Positions 1-11,675 are shown, numbered from the stretch's first letter. The stretch: 64,000 nucleotides of DNA from Saccharum officinarum (GCA_020631735.1 CM036159.1:100575670-100639669), one strand, 5' to 3'. Numbers and translations: made by a program. The notes: generated by a model not told the origin, from the sequence alone.

Positions 1-1329
1 TCCAAGTTCTTTGGATCATACCTCATCACTCATCCCATCCCCTGCACGACTCCTCCTCTCCCCCGCTCGCGACTTCTCTCCTGTGATGTACGTGCCACTC
101 CTCACTCTCCTCTCCCGGCCAAAAGCCGCCAGGCGCCGCGACAAACAAGGCTGCCCGCGCGCGGCCAGAGCCGAGAAGAAGTCCTCGTCGCCGGCCACGA
201 ACACGTCCGAAGCACCGGGCGACGGCTAAGGGTTAGGGGTTTCGGACAACCGAGAGCAGGCCTCCGAATCACTTACTTAACTTAGAATTAATTAGACTTA
301 TTGGTACTCACCTTTAAATCGGAGATGCTCATAGAGCCGCTGACGTCCCCATGCCTGCTTCACGAAGCATGCATACACGAATGTCGGAGAAGCTGGAGAA
401 TAGCGACATGGTGGCTGTCGTAGGTCTTCATGACAATCTTGTGCTCCCTTGATCGGTTAGATAAATTAGTCGAGAGAGTCCCTCGACGTTGGTTTCCTTT
501 TCTCTTATAGCACGTGTCAGACCCTGGGGCCAGGCCGTTAGGATATTACAACGTGTCCTCGATCAGGACACCTGGTGGGCCTAAGCCCCTTAAGACTCGG
601 TTCTTTTGACCGAGCCTTAGGCCAGTCTCAATGGGTGTTTCAATACACGGTTACCAAAATGCCACATCAGCTAAATCACAGTGAAACAAGAAATGAAATT
701 GATTATCACAATGGTGAGTTTCATTGCAGCGTTTCATATGCTAATTGTAGCATTCAATACTGCTATTTTGTTGAGATCAAATGTACTAGCTCAACTGTAT
801 AGCCATTGTGTGTCCAAATCAAATATAGCTGATCAGGTGCACACCGCGATCACACACAGACCACAATTTAAAAGGATGCCATCTAAAACGCACACACAGA
901 ATGCAATATAAAATGAGATAACCAACCGACAATAGTTCAGAATATAACTCAACACATATAACTCAATTGACGATAACCAACTGACGATAGTTCAGAATAT
1001 TTGATATGGTGTACTGGACCAACTCACGATAACCAAATGACGATAGTTCAGAATATAACTAAAGTGACAGAAATCTGGTATACTCGACCAGATTGACAAA
1101 CATAGATAAAGTAGATAACAAAAGTTCAAATAGACTTCAGGCTTGCATACTTCAGGCTTGCATACTGCAGGATCAGATTTCCTCCAGCCACCGTTTCAGA
1201 TTGCCTTGAACCTTGCTTTCATCCTGCAAAAACAAAAAAACAGTTCAACATGAGCTCTCAGCATTGACAAAAAAACAGTACAGAATCATATCACAGATAA
1301 GTAGTTAAATTCTTAAGATAGATAAGTAA
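1..1329. other. Flank with no recognised gene
   Basis: No gene is recognised here. An open frame at 11-229 is Ser/Arg-rich and low in complexity. Positions 591-618 hold an imperfect inverted repeat (arms around CTCGGT/ACCGAG). From about 620 the sequence resembles the non-coding flank of the PIF/Harbinger relic that follows, but I could not find a matching terminal inverted repeat. Confidence 0.4.
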
Positions 1330-1640
1330 CTATAAATAGAGAAATGTACCAGTTCTATTTCTACAACCAGCAAAATTATTCCATATATGTTCTATCAGAT
1401 CATTCTTTAAGTCGATGATGAGCATTTCGATCACGAATAGTAGTATCCTTTTCTAAAGCTCTGTCAAAAGGAACGTCCTGATCCGGAGAGAATTCCGGTG
1501 CTTGAACGGTTGACGAACTAGGAGGCACATTCAGATCTATATTTTCTTCAATCATTGCTAGGTCTTTCTCATCTTCAACTATCATGTTGTGAAGTATGAT
1601 GCAAGCTAGCACAACATCACGGATGAAGAGTTTTTCTATC
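1330..1640 (-). pseudogene. PIF/Harbinger transposase C-terminal relic (Plant_tran family)
   Basis: The minus strand encodes the C-terminal end of the plant DDE transposase family that includes HARBI1/ALP1-like proteins. The diagnostic stretch is ACIILHNMIVEDE, followed by an acidic, Pro-rich linker, RDRNAHHRLK and NDLIEHIWNNF. The frame shifts by one base between HHRLK and NDLIEH, near 1400. Nothing upstream restores the catalytic DDE core, so this is a truncated and frameshifted fragment. In the family this protein excises and inserts PIF/Harbinger DNA transposons with 3-bp TWA target duplications. Family identity rests on recognising the C-terminal motif. Confidence 0.7.
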
Positions 1641-2263
1641 TGGACTCATATATATAACCTGTGCTCATACAAGAATTCTAATCTAAATAGGAATCCTTCG
1701 TTCCCACGCAGAATATGTTTATAAGCCGGAGTCACAGTCCATCTCTCCTGAATAGCTTTTGCGTGATACGGAGTCCAACTCCAAAACATACTGGGTAAGT
1801 GTTCATGTGTGTTATTATTATTAGGTAAACGTTCACTAGGAATCCTCATTTAAATAGATCTCTCTCGTGATTCAAATAAGTAATCTAAATAAAAAAAAGA
1901 TATAAAGCACGTTCCACAATTTCTGACTCAGTCTGTTTCCGTACTGTTTTTTCGGCGGCCAACAACCAATGGGATTCACAATTCTATATCCAAATCCTAT
2001 ACAAATCAGAACTAGAAGGCATCTATAAAACCACCAATAAATCTGTTGTTTTCTTTCTTTATTATGGTAACAAAACAAATCAAGAACTCGCACCAGACTC
2101 TCTCTTCTATGCGAGGGCGCTGGCTTGCCGTTGACGGCTTCATGCTTTGTCCGCCGCCACAGGCTGGATGATGAGATGGAACGTCGCCGCAGCACAGGCA
2201 ACAACCGATCAGCCACGTTTCAAGCTCGCCCGCAGGACACACATCCCAAGCCCCAAGGCACGG
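1641..2263. other. Spacer with no recognised gene
   Basis: Several overlapping open frames on the minus strand (1646-1849, 1872-2272) show no recognisable domain. The stretch may belong to the 5' part of the Helitron whose 3' end is at 3824, but I cannot see its 5' terminus. Confidence 0.3.
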
Positions 2264-3043
2264 GTAGGCCAAACAACTCTGCTGACGAGATGCACATGAA
2301 GAGAAGAACTGTGTGGTTGGTTGTAATAAGGAACAACTATATGCATTAATCGATGCAGAAGCTGAGATATTAATATATTTCCTTTTCTAAAAAAAAAAAG
2401 AGAAGAAGAAGGAAGTCTGGATCTCACTGAACACCATCGCCAAGATCGAGTCACCGAGAATCGACCACCATTGGTGTGAATCGAGCTTAGCTACCACCGA
2501 ATCGAAAAAGCACTGTAGCGAGTCGAGTTTCAGACACCATGAACCTCCAGCTTGCGCCACCGCCCTCTATCCTCTACGCTATACTCCGCCATCCCATCGA
2601 ACAGCTCCGGTGTTCGTTAGTTGAGACTTATTCGATGTTGTAGAGTTGAGGAGACGTTCTCGCTCTAGGGTTAATTTGAGCCTACAATAAACTTTAATGT
2701 GAAAATTAGTGATTAGACTACTGATGAATTTTGGATAAACTTTTTGTATCTGAAATTGAGAATTCGGGCATAATAGAATTAAATTGGCCTTACGCCTAGC
2801 GTTTTTTCAGCCCCTCTGATATATTTTTTCTATCTGCCACTGCCCACTGTCATTACAACTCAAAGCAAGGAGTAATTGACGATATTATAAATCGATGCAA
2901 ACATGTAAGTCAATTAAAAATCAGTTTTGATTATTTATCATTTTATCTTGACAAAAGAGATCTATACAATTATGAGTTATCGGAATTAGTGTTTTTGTCT
3001 CTCCCGTCGCAACGTACGGGGTAGGCCAAACAACTCTGCTGAC

Positions 3044-3190
3044 CAGTGGCGGACCTATTTAGAAGTTGTGGGGCCACCTGGCCCCACAGGTTTTGACGAA
3101 TCTAGTGTAAAATTACTGTAGCATATATGGTTTGGTCCCACAGCTTCTGCTGGCTGGCCCCACAGGTTTTGATTTCTGGATCCGCCACTG
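3044..3190. mobile_element. hAT-type MITE (147 bp)
   Basis: The terminal inverted repeats are CAGTGGCGGACC (left) and the complement of GGATCCGCCACTG (right). An 8-bp target duplication, CTGCTGAC, lies at 3036-3043 and 3191-3198. The 8-bp duplication and the CAGTGGCGGA terminus are hAT hallmarks. Copy 1 of the surrounding duplication lacks it, so the empty site is visible at about 2279-2286. No coding capacity. Confidence 0.92.
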
Positions 3191-3790
3191 CTGCTGACGA
3201 GATGCACATGAAGAGAAGAAGAAGGAAATCTGGATCTCACTGAACACCATCGCCAAGATCGAGTCACCGAGAATCGACCACCATTAGTGTGAATCGAGCT
3301 TAGCTACCACCGAATCGAAAAGCACTGTAGCGAGTCGAGTTTCAGACACCATGAACCTCCAGCTTGCGCCACCACCCTCTATCCTCTACGCTATACTCCG
3401 CCATCCCATCGAGCAGCTCCGGTGTTTGTTAGTTGAGACTTATTCAATGTTGTAGATATAGGCTTGCAATTTGAGCCTACAATAAACTTTAATGTAAAAA
3501 TTAGTGATTAGACTACTGATGAATTTTGGATAAACTTTTCGTATCTGAAATTGAGAATTCGGGCATAATAGAATTATATTGGTCTTACGCCTAGCTTTTT
3601 TTTTCAGCCCATATATTTTTTCTATCTGCCACTGCCCACTATCATTACAACTCAAAGCAAGGCGTAATTGACGATATTATAAATCGATGCAGACATGTAA
3701 GTCAATTAAAAATCAGTTTTGATAATTTATCATTTTATCTTGACAAAAGAGATCTATACAATTATGAGTTATCGGAATTAGTGTTTTTGT

Positions 3791-3824
3791 CTCTCCCGTT
3801 GCAACGCACGGGCATATTTGCTAG
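3791..3824 (+). mobile_element. Helitron 3' terminus (first element)
   Basis: A GC hairpin (CCCGTTGCAACGCACGGG) followed after a few bases by CTAG and a flanking T is the standard grass Helitron 3' end. The 5' TC terminus of this element was not found to the left, so its full length is unknown. Confidence 0.8.
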
Positions 3825-4678
3825 TATCTAATAATAAAAGACATTCATTGTAACCCAACCGTCGGCCCACTCATTCGCGTCCGCTCGCCAAGGCCCAAGT
3901 TGAGTCACTACTATCATTCCACCTAAAAAAACGCTCCCCTATCCGCGCCGCCGCTAATGGTTTCGTTGCTCGCTCGTCTCTCGGCGCCTCGGCTACGTCG
4001 GCGCGCTCGCTCGTCTCCCCGTGCCGTCGATGCATCGGCGAGCTCGCTCCTTTCCCCACGCCGTCGATGCATCTCTCCACCGCGCAACGCAGCCGCTGGC
4101 CCGTCTCGCCTGCAGCTGCGCCCCCGCCACCACCTCCATCTCCTCACGGTGCCCTGCTGCCGCGTTCTTCCGAGAAGCCGGCGCCGCTGTGGTGGCCGTT
4201 GTTGATGGCAGCAACAACGATTCGGAATAGGAAACCAATGGAACAGAGACACGAGCTCGGATTGGAAAAAAATTGGAATCCAATCTCGCCGAGGTGAACT
4301 AGACCAAGGTTTGCTTCTTGATGTTGCTATTTCTTCCTCTTTTCTGATTCCGTACGGCTGAGTATTATTAGTTTCTTTTTGCTCTTGTATACCGGAAAAG
4401 AGTTGTTCTCCTGTAATTTTTGAAGATTACTTCATATCCCTGTGTGTACATGTGTACGCCCATGTCCGTTACTGGGTCCGCTTCTGCTTTTGTGTGTGGA
4501 GGTTCTACTTGTTAGTAGTTACTGACTCGCCATGCTCTTTTGCAGGGTTTTTATTGTGGCGTGGCCTGTCCCGGCCTAAAAACGTACATAAAGAAGGCAA
4601 GATGTTCTGCCCTGGGCACAATTTGGTGGCAATTTTTTCATGAAAACATGTTGACTTATTAGCCATCTGTCTGTACAG

Positions 4679-4754
4679 GTCATAATCGAAGGGTTTAAGA
4701 GCCACTGGGAGGAGATCTCAACAGAGCCCTTCAGTCCCAAAGTTAACATAGTTG
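4679..4754 (+). pseudogene. Captured SMC3 exon (cohesin SMC3 N-terminus)
   Basis: The exon reads VIIEGFKSHWEEISTEPFSP and continues KVNIV. This matches the conserved start of SMC3 just before its Walker A loop (family: VIIEGFKSYREEISTEPFSP). It has a canonical acceptor (TGTACAG) and donor (GTAAAC), so the genomic exon with splice sites was captured, not a cDNA. SMC3 is the cohesin ATPase that holds sister chromatids; only about 25 residues remain, without the nucleotide-binding loop, so no function is expected. It lies in the same orientation as the Helitron around it. The substitution at the family SYRE position (SHWE here) indicates relaxed selection. Confidence 0.75.
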
Positions 4755-6792
4755 GTAAACCCCTTCTGCTGTTCCCTCGCAAGGACAGTTTTCTTCTTGG
4801 TGGTCTTTTTTTTTTTGTGATGGACTGATGGTGGTGTGTTTCTTTGCAGAGAAACAAGAAGCAGTGAAGAAGCTGATGGAGACCTCACGTATGTCAAGTA
4901 TCTCAGAATCTCTTCTCTAGATCTCTGAATGCCTTCCCTCTTAATGTTACAATATGTGGTCATGGTTCGGAGGATCAAGTTTGATGATTGATGGTTGCTT
5001 GTGACCTTGTATCCTTCAGGGTCATTCATATTCTAGCGTGGTTGGTTTACCATCCAGTTTAATCAAAATCGAGCTACAGAGAATTCGGATGATTGGATGA
5101 ATGCAGGTCAAATACCATACCATCAAAGGATGTGGTGTACTGAACTACTCTGATGCTGGCATGCTGCTATACTACTTTGTGGCTAAGTCTCGTTAGGAGC
5201 TGTGCCTGCTAGGATTTAATTTTCAAGCTTTATTGATCAAATATAAGCAGCTCTGGTCTATTAGATGCTAAAGAATTACTGAAGGTCACATCCATAGGAA
5301 TGAAGCTGTAACTCGCCAAGAACATTATGGAATTTCAATTGATCATTTGAGTTTACAAATTTCAGTTTGTTCAGATCAATTCCTTCCAAATCTTGGTTCA
5401 GAGATGAGGAGGGAGGTCAATGCTGAGATCCCAGCAAAAATGACTGCATGAATATCCAAAATCATTCGGTATTAAAACATGTGATGTCTGAATTGTATTT
5501 TAATGAGACACCTGTGATGCATGTATTCTGAGTTGCGGCTGTTTCATGACAGCACAGTGATCTATTCTATTTCTCTGAGTTGCCGTCTTACTTGTTAAAA
5601 CTATCTAAATAGGTATGTTGATCAATTCCAGCCATTAATTAGGAAGGTCCTTTTTCCTGAAACTATCTAAATAGGTATGTTGATCTAACTTTACATGTTA
5701 AACAATCTAAATAGGCTATGTATGGGATATTCAATAATTGTGGTCCTTCGTTTGCAGTAGATTTTCTGGGGCAGCCCTGGTTTGGTTATGTTTGGGACCT
5801 ATCAAGCTTACTGTTAAGCTTGCTTCCTATTAAGATTACTTTTAAGCTTGCTTCCTATGAAGCTTGCTGTCTACTAAGCTTTCTAGCTGATAGGATCCTA
5901 TCGACACAAGATGCTTATGATGATGTCATGTGTAACTGCTGTTTGTTAAGTTTCTGAATTGTCATCCTGTTAGCTGGACCATATGTTAATCTGCAATTGA
6001 TCTGGGCCATGTGTTAATCTGTTATCCTGACTGTTAAGTTTCTGAGTTCTCAGTTTAGTGAGAATTTGTTGCTATTTTCTAAACTGTGAATGTGCTGCTG
6101 TCTGTTAAGTTTCTGAAAACTGGACTGTGCTGCTAATGTCCAAAAACTATGGATCAATGTCCACCTGATTACTGTATCTATCTAAACAGGTGTTTTCAAC
6201 TACCTATACTCATGTAGCTTGCTGTTACATGTGAATATCAAGCTTTCTAATTTGTTAGCTACAATTGCAAGCTTGCTCAGCAGGTGTCAGTGGAAGTTCA
6301 TGTTTCATTCCTCTTCAGCCTTTATATATGCACAACAGAAATCAATAATGACCTCTACTGAAAAACGCAGGAAACCTTGGAAACCTGCTACTGATCATTG
6401 TCCCAGCTGTATGCGACGAAGACAGGAACCCGTTTGGGAACATTTGCCACTCATGCAGTCTCTCATACTCGTCACTGTCCATGGCTGTAAGTTTTCCTTT
6501 TTTTGGTTCCACAAAGGGCTTTACCTTCTACCTACCTATCTTATTTGTTTCTCAGATATGGAGGAAAGGTGTTTTTCCCTTGTCCACTCTTAAATTTGCC
6601 TTAATATGTTATTAACCCGGTTGACGTATCCATATATAGTAGATGCCATGCCTGAATGCTAAAGTTGGTTTGAGTGTATCAATATGTACTTAGTGTTATG
6701 GCTTGTAATTGCTTCAATTCTGGTAGATGTTCAATGGATAGTTTGTTATAATGCTGGTAATCATGAGGTGACGAATGAATTTGCCGCTGCAG

Positions 6793-7008
6793 ACACCACG
6801 GGTGATTGAAAATGTGAAAGGCGTGAGAACAACATCCTCCGTTGTTGCCAAGAATCAAAACAGTGCCTTGCTTATCGGTAGCGACATCCCAAAGACAATT
6901 CATGGGTTGAAGCATCTGATCAGTAGGGCTTTTGGTGGCCCTCAAACCTTACGTGTAGTGAACATTAACAGCATTCTGGACATGAGCAAGAGGAAGTGCT
7001 TCCTTTAG
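6793..7008 (+). pseudogene. Captured HSP70-like exon (mitochondrial type)
   Basis: After a CTGCAG acceptor the frame reads PRVIENVKGVRTTSSVVA, then IHGLKHLISRAFGGPQT. This follows the mitochondrial/DnaK-type HSP70 nucleotide-binding domain (VIEN.EG.RTTPSVVA ... TKRLIGR.FDDPQT), the segment just after the first phosphate loop. The rest of the ATPase and substrate domains are absent, and the frame stops at 7008 after an unrelated tail. Several invariant residues are changed, including the P of RTTPS. It is therefore a non-functional fragment inside the Helitron, in its sense orientation. Confidence 0.65.
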
Positions 7009-7399
7009 TCTGTCACTTGCTTGGTTGGGTTTTCAGTAAGCATGTGTTTGAGTGTTTTTAATTAAACAACTATTGATATCACCACTATGATGATAAAAAA
7101 GGATGCTATTTAATTGGTCAAGTGGAGATCCATTCTTTGATAACAGTATTATGTTACTTGTGGGTGGTCGGGCTCATCACTTGCCATCAATCAAGTTTGG
7201 CAATACAACTCGGTGTAGGGAGATTGGAGAAGCTCACGAAAGGGGACACTTTGTGTCAGGCTCGACGAGATTGCTTTAACTATTCGATGTTCTGGTGTGC
7301 AGTGGTCGAACTCATCACTTAGGATTGGTCATGACTGAATGTATCGTGACAAGAAAAATGCAATTTTCTCCCGTTGCAACGCACGGGCATTTTTCTTAG

Positions 7400-8919
7400 T
7401 TTTCTTTAGATGCAGAAGTGTCTAACACGGCTAAAAAAGTTTCTTAGAGACAAGTTCCTCTAATTAATAGAGCTGGACATCTTTGCATGCCACCTAAAAA
7501 ACCAGTGAGGCGAGCTCGAGGCAAACACCCATCTCTGTTTACCTCGATCTTTTAGAGAGATGGACATCCTAAAATGACCATGCTATTAATTGTTGGATTT
7601 ATTATGGGCCAGACCTATTTATAAATTTAATAAATCAATAAACTCTATGGTGTGTAATTATGGACAATATGAGTTGTACCGGATTGGAATTCTAAAGGTC
7701 CTTGACTTAACTTATATGGTGGAAGTTATTCTGCTTAAATTGAGAAGTTAAGAAACGGACAAAGGCGTGCCACACGTGCACGCGCGCCCCACCGCCGGCT
7801 GGGCCGTGGGCGTGGCAGGCAGCGGGCGAGGCGTGGTGTGGGTTGTGTTAATTTTTAGCACTCACTAACCGCGGGAGTTTCAACTGGGAGTTGAACTCTT
7901 CACATGCCCGCCCCCTCCTCCTTCCTCTTCCAGCCGCATAGATAAAGGAGAGAGCCCTGTCTCTTCGGTACACGAGAGAGAATATAGAACCACATTTCAG
8001 CCGCAACGAAGGTTTCTCCATCTCCTCAATCCACGCGCACGGAGAAGGGAGATGGCAGGTGTCTCCGAAGCCCTTGTCGTTCAAGACCTTGCACGAGGGA
8101 TCGACAATTAGGTTTTTGGGGAGCGTCTACGCGACTGTCCGGGTCGTCGCCGTCGTTCGTCGTCTTCTTCCTCGAGTTCTTCGTCTTCTTCTCTTCATCA
8201 TCTCCTACGACATGACGAAGGAGGTTGGACAAGGATCGGGATCCTCGGAGCGCATGGGAGGGTATGATTGGTTCATCTCCCTGCTGTTTTACGTTTTCCA
8301 GATCATGCTTGTTTCAGTGGTATATCCATGTTGTTTCAAACGCTGCTATAAGTCTGTTTCGTTTGTTCAGTTATATCGTTTCTGTTTATATTCTGTGTCT
8401 GTTTCTGCTATAAGATATATGTCATGTCTGCTTGTTTCATTGGTTTAGTCAAGTTGTTTCATACATTGTTGTCTGTATGTTTCAGTAGTTCTGTCATGTC
8501 GTTTCACATGCTGTCACATGTTTATTGATGTTATAAGATATATGTTTTGCCTTACTGTTATGCTTCATATATCTTGCTTTCATGTTTTAAATAATCACAT
8601 GCTTCACATGATAATTGATCACATGTTCCATATTATTATGGATATGTTTGATATCATGATTTCAATGGTTAATAATCTTTTATATGTTATCATCATAACG
8701 TTAATTTGTGGAGTTAAAATGACATGAAAATTGCCTAATATTCTAACATTAATATATTAAAAGAAATCATGTGACTATAACTTGCGATGTGTTATCACGG
8801 TGTCTAGCTATGGAGGTTTATCCTGGGCTTAGAAAATTATTTTTCTATATTTGTTATCCTCTTTTTTTGTGTGTGAAAAGAATAGTTATAGAGACGAGCT
8901 AATAAGCTAAATACTAAAA
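7400..8919. other. Possible LTR-like sequence, no gene
   Basis: From about 7591 (TGTTGGATTTATTATGGGCC) the sequence has the look of a plant copia LTR: a TG start, a GC-rich region with CT-rich TATA-downstream sequence near 7900-8050, then AT-rich DNA. I could not find a matching second LTR, a CA end or a target duplication. Open frames such as 8059-8448 are Ser/Arg or hydrophobic low-complexity translations and are not supported as genes. Confidence 0.3.
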
Positions 8920-8960
8920 CTAGTATATTACTCGTGCTAACGCTACGGCAACATTTTGTA
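8920..8960 (-). mobile_element. Helitron 3' terminus on the minus strand
   Basis: On the minus strand the sequence reads GCCGTAGCGTTAGCACGAGTA, then ATATACTAG followed by T. This is a slightly decayed grass Helitron 3' end (hairpin plus CTAG|T). The matching 5' TC end should lie at higher coordinates, beyond the retrotransposons; a candidate is at 41401. Confidence 0.65.
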
Positions 8961-9714
8961 CATACACATCAAAACAACCAAAAGACAATAAAGCCTCTTG
9001 TTACGCTATTGAGCAAGTCATCGCCATGATGAGAAGTATTCAAAACAAAACCATTTTCCAAACAAACTAAAATTTGGTTGAATTGGCGCCACGCTCGAAT
9101 TCAGCATGCAACCACATCCCTTTCAAAGGCATATTTCCAAATTAATTTGGTGCACTTCATTTTATTTTAGATGCATGAGTTTTGTTTCGGTCTTGTGTGG
9201 AGTTTATCTCCTAAAACCACCTCCTTTGTCCCTAAAAGAAAACAGAAATAATCCCTTTGGCCTTGTAACCAGGCAAACAGGTCTCCACCATAGGTACAAC
9301 GTACTAAATCAGTAATATTTACTAAACAAGAGCAATACTCTTAACACATTAAAGATACAAGTATTTCCAGTTGAGAAAGCAAACCTTTAAAGGTACCGGT
9401 TTTATTTAGCATCTCCCAAGTAAGACCCAAATTAATCCTGATATAAAAAGGAACCTACATGGTAAGAACATAAACCAAACCTGATCTTTAGATTGAAGTA
9501 GCCAAGCAAGCACAAGCAAACTACCCAGAATTCTCTGAAGTAAATCTACGATCTCGTTTTGTACACCATCAAATCTGATAGATTCAAGCTATGTACACAA
9601 ACATTTGCAAATTGCAACCAAAAAAAGAAAAAAAACATACGAACATCTGAGGCCTCAACATATTTAGTTATTTACCATGCATTGAGGCATTCCCCTCGTC
9701 GTCGTTGCTCTTCT
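8961..9714. other. AT-rich spacer, possible exon edge
   Basis: No gene is confidently recognised. On the minus strand, 9660-9719 joined to 22208-22237 and 24995-25080 (that is, with the retroelements removed) is open for a stretch and ends in a GTAAAT donor-like site near 9675. This may be another captured exon inside the putative minus-strand Helitron. Confidence 0.25.
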
Positions 9715-9719
9715 GCCAT
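9715..9719. repeat. Target site duplication GCCAT (left)
   Basis: GCCAT lies directly before the TG of the first copia LTR. The identical 5 bp follow the CA of the last LTR at 22203-22207. Confidence 0.93.
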
Positions 9720-10519
9720 TGAAAGTCCTATGTTTGGTGTTGGTAATTAGTGACAATGCCTAAGTACTAATCATATGCCTAAGTTGTATGTAGCATATGA
9801 GGATTAGTATATTCCAAGGTTGGTGGCAAGACAGACATGGTGATCATGATGGCCACACTTGGATTTGGACGCAACCCTACATGATCAAGGCAAATGTATA
9901 TGCTTAAGGGTTGTGTTTTAGTAACTAAGACACCTAGTGGGTGTGGTTACATTATAGGATAGATAGCCGTACTATAAAGAGGGGAATGACTCGGCTATTG
10001 AACTCCTAAGTGCCTCTAGATGTGCATTTCATAATCATATGTATTTGGATAGAACTAATAACGCCTCGAAAAATGATTGTGAAAAATGCTAACACACTCT
10101 CACATGACGAGATCACTTGGTGGTGTTAGCACGTTTGCGAAGGCGGTGAAGTTTGAGCGGTAGAGAGGGTTTGGGGTCCTCTCTCCCTCCCGCCGAGCTT
10201 GCGAGGCGGGATTCAGGCGTTTTCGAGAAGTTGAAACGACTATTTTCCACTATACCGGAAGTACGAAAAAGAAATGGAGGCGAACGGAGGTCACAGAGGT
10301 GACCGGACGCTGAACCGGACGCGGTCTTTGCATGACCGGACATGTCCGGTCAGTGTTCAGTATCTGCGCGGTTTTTAGTTTGATGATCGGACGCGAAGCG
10401 CGTTCGATCACAGTTGATCGGACGCGTCCGGTCGTTTAGGGAGCTTACTGGACTCTAACTAGACGCTGGCACTGTGGCGTCCGATCATTTCTCCAGCGCG
10501 TCCGGTCATTGTGTTGTTG
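9720..10519 (+). repeat. Truncated copia LTR 1
   Basis: This matches the first 800 bp of LTR 2 and LTR 3. About eight differences from LTR 2 fall in the first 370 bp and none in the remaining 430 bp. It ends abruptly after GTGTTGTTG and lacks the TATA box and U5. Its 5' TG is the true left end of the insertion, since GCCAT precedes it. Confidence 0.92.
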
Positions 10520-10528
10520 CACGCTGGC
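10520..10528. other. Filler DNA at a deletion junction
   Basis: Nine bases (cacgctggc) sit between LTR 1 and the 3' spacer and match neither at this point. With adjoining bases, acgctggcact also occurs at 10463-10473 in LTR 1, so the filler looks copied from about 50 bp upstream during end joining. Confidence 0.7.
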
Positions 10529-11675
10529 ACTTGACTTCTCCAACATGAGTTGATTCACCCCATATATGACATGCCTCTCCTTCGAGCCCCAAGGTACAAT
10601 TGGTTGACATGTCATACATTCTATGCTAAGGACTTGTTTAGTGCATCTAGTCATAATTTACATATTCTAGGCTCATTCATGAAAATCAAATGAATTTAAA
10701 GTTTATATGGTGCCACTATTGTTTCCATGACTTGTATGATCTAGTGGTAGCATATAACTTGTTTAAGTAGCTTGTGATCCTAAGTGTTTAATCTAGAAAA
10801 CTTGTCTAAATATTTGCTTCAACATGGTGCATGATAACCCTTCAAATGAGGTGTGAAGAAGCTTTCCCTTGGATCAAACCGAAGCATTTTATTTATGCAA
10901 GCAATCTAGGTTGAATCACAAACTTGATCCTCACCCCATAATTCAATATGATAATCTATCTAAAATTGGTCCCTTGTGGTCATTCGTGCCAAAGGGGGAG
11001 AAATTGTTGTTCACAAAGATAGAACTCAAAGGAGGAGAAGCACAAAGAGGGAGAAAAATGTTGTTCACAAAGATAATTTTGAGCACACAAGTAGGGGGAG
11101 CAAGCTCTTAAACATGAATGTTGCATTTCCATGTGCACTTCATATGTATGATGCATAGTTATGCATTTCTTTTTCTCCGATACATTGCTTGTGTGGTGAC
11201 TTGCTAGTATAATTTGAATGATGCATTAAGGTACTAGCATGAATAGGAAGTAGTTAGATTTTTTCTTGCTTCATGTTTTTCAAAGTGGTACTAGAACCTT
11301 GCTTATAATGTTGATCTCACTAGTTTTCTAGTTATGTTTGTGTTTTTCTAAGTGGTATCTAACTACACAAGGTGCTAAGATGATGTTTATCGCTACTCCG
11401 ATGGTATCACGCTTCAAAGGTCTATAATCTAAAACACTTAGCACCTATTGATAGTAAATGCTCCTATATTTTCCTATCTAACATGTATGCTTCCAAAATC
11501 CAAACATATAGCATACATGTAGGGGGAGCCATTGCTATCAATTTGAATTCATGATCACGTGTCCATAATTCTTACACATGGTAATATACTTGGACAATAT
11601 GACATGGGTTCAGTCAAAATTTTATCATAACATCTTTGTGAAAGGGTTGTCACTAATTACCAACAAGGGGGAGAT
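10529..11675 (+). repeat. 3' interior remnant of the deleted copia unit
   Basis: Same length (1147 bp) and nearly the same sequence as 19091-20237; by eye there are about four substitutions. It begins inside the stretch just after the pol stop and ends with the polypurine tract AAGGGGGAGA before LTR 2. It contains no protein-coding domain. Confidence 0.92.

Larger units (their letters stand above)
2264..3825. repeat. Imperfect tandem duplication of a Helitron 3' segment
   Basis: Copy 1 (2264-3020) and copy 2 (3021-3825) start with the same words (gtaggccaaacaactctgctgac). They run through the same sequence (ctggatctcactgaacaccatcg at 2415/3231) and end in the same hairpin region (tctctcccgt...gcaacg). 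Copy 1 ends inside the hairpin without CTAG. Copy 2 keeps the full terminus. Copy 1 also has an A-rich stretch around 2390, and copy 2 carries a 147-bp hAT MITE near its start. The copies differ by scattered substitutions and short indels. Confidence 0.85.
3827..7399 (+). mobile_element. Helitron carrying captured gene exons (about 3.6 kb)
   Basis: The 5' end TCTAATAATAAAAG at 3827 is preceded by A. The 3' end at 7370-7399 has the hairpin CCCGTTGCAACGCACGGG followed by CTTAG and T (one extra T against the usual CTAG). No Rep/helicase gene is present, so it is non-autonomous. Inside are exon-like segments in the same orientation as the element: an SMC3 exon at 4679-4754, a possible exon at about 4850-4890 bounded by TTTGCAG and GTATGT, an open stretch at about 6340-6490, and an HSP70-like exon from 6793. 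Grass Helitrons are known to pick up host gene fragments and can transcribe chimeras. Confidence 0.75.

Noticed and set aside
1646..1849. 67-codon minus-strand frame next to the Harbinger relic
   Set aside because: Does not continue the transposase frame and matches no domain I know.
10113..10343. Identical 76-codon minus-strand frame repeated at 12068 and 20630
   Set aside because: Repeated because it is LTR sequence; antisense to LTR transcription and without a domain.
10869..11158. Short frames repeated at 19431-19720
   Set aside because: Part of the copia 3' spacer. I considered an envelope-like gene, but the frames are short and lack membrane or signal features.
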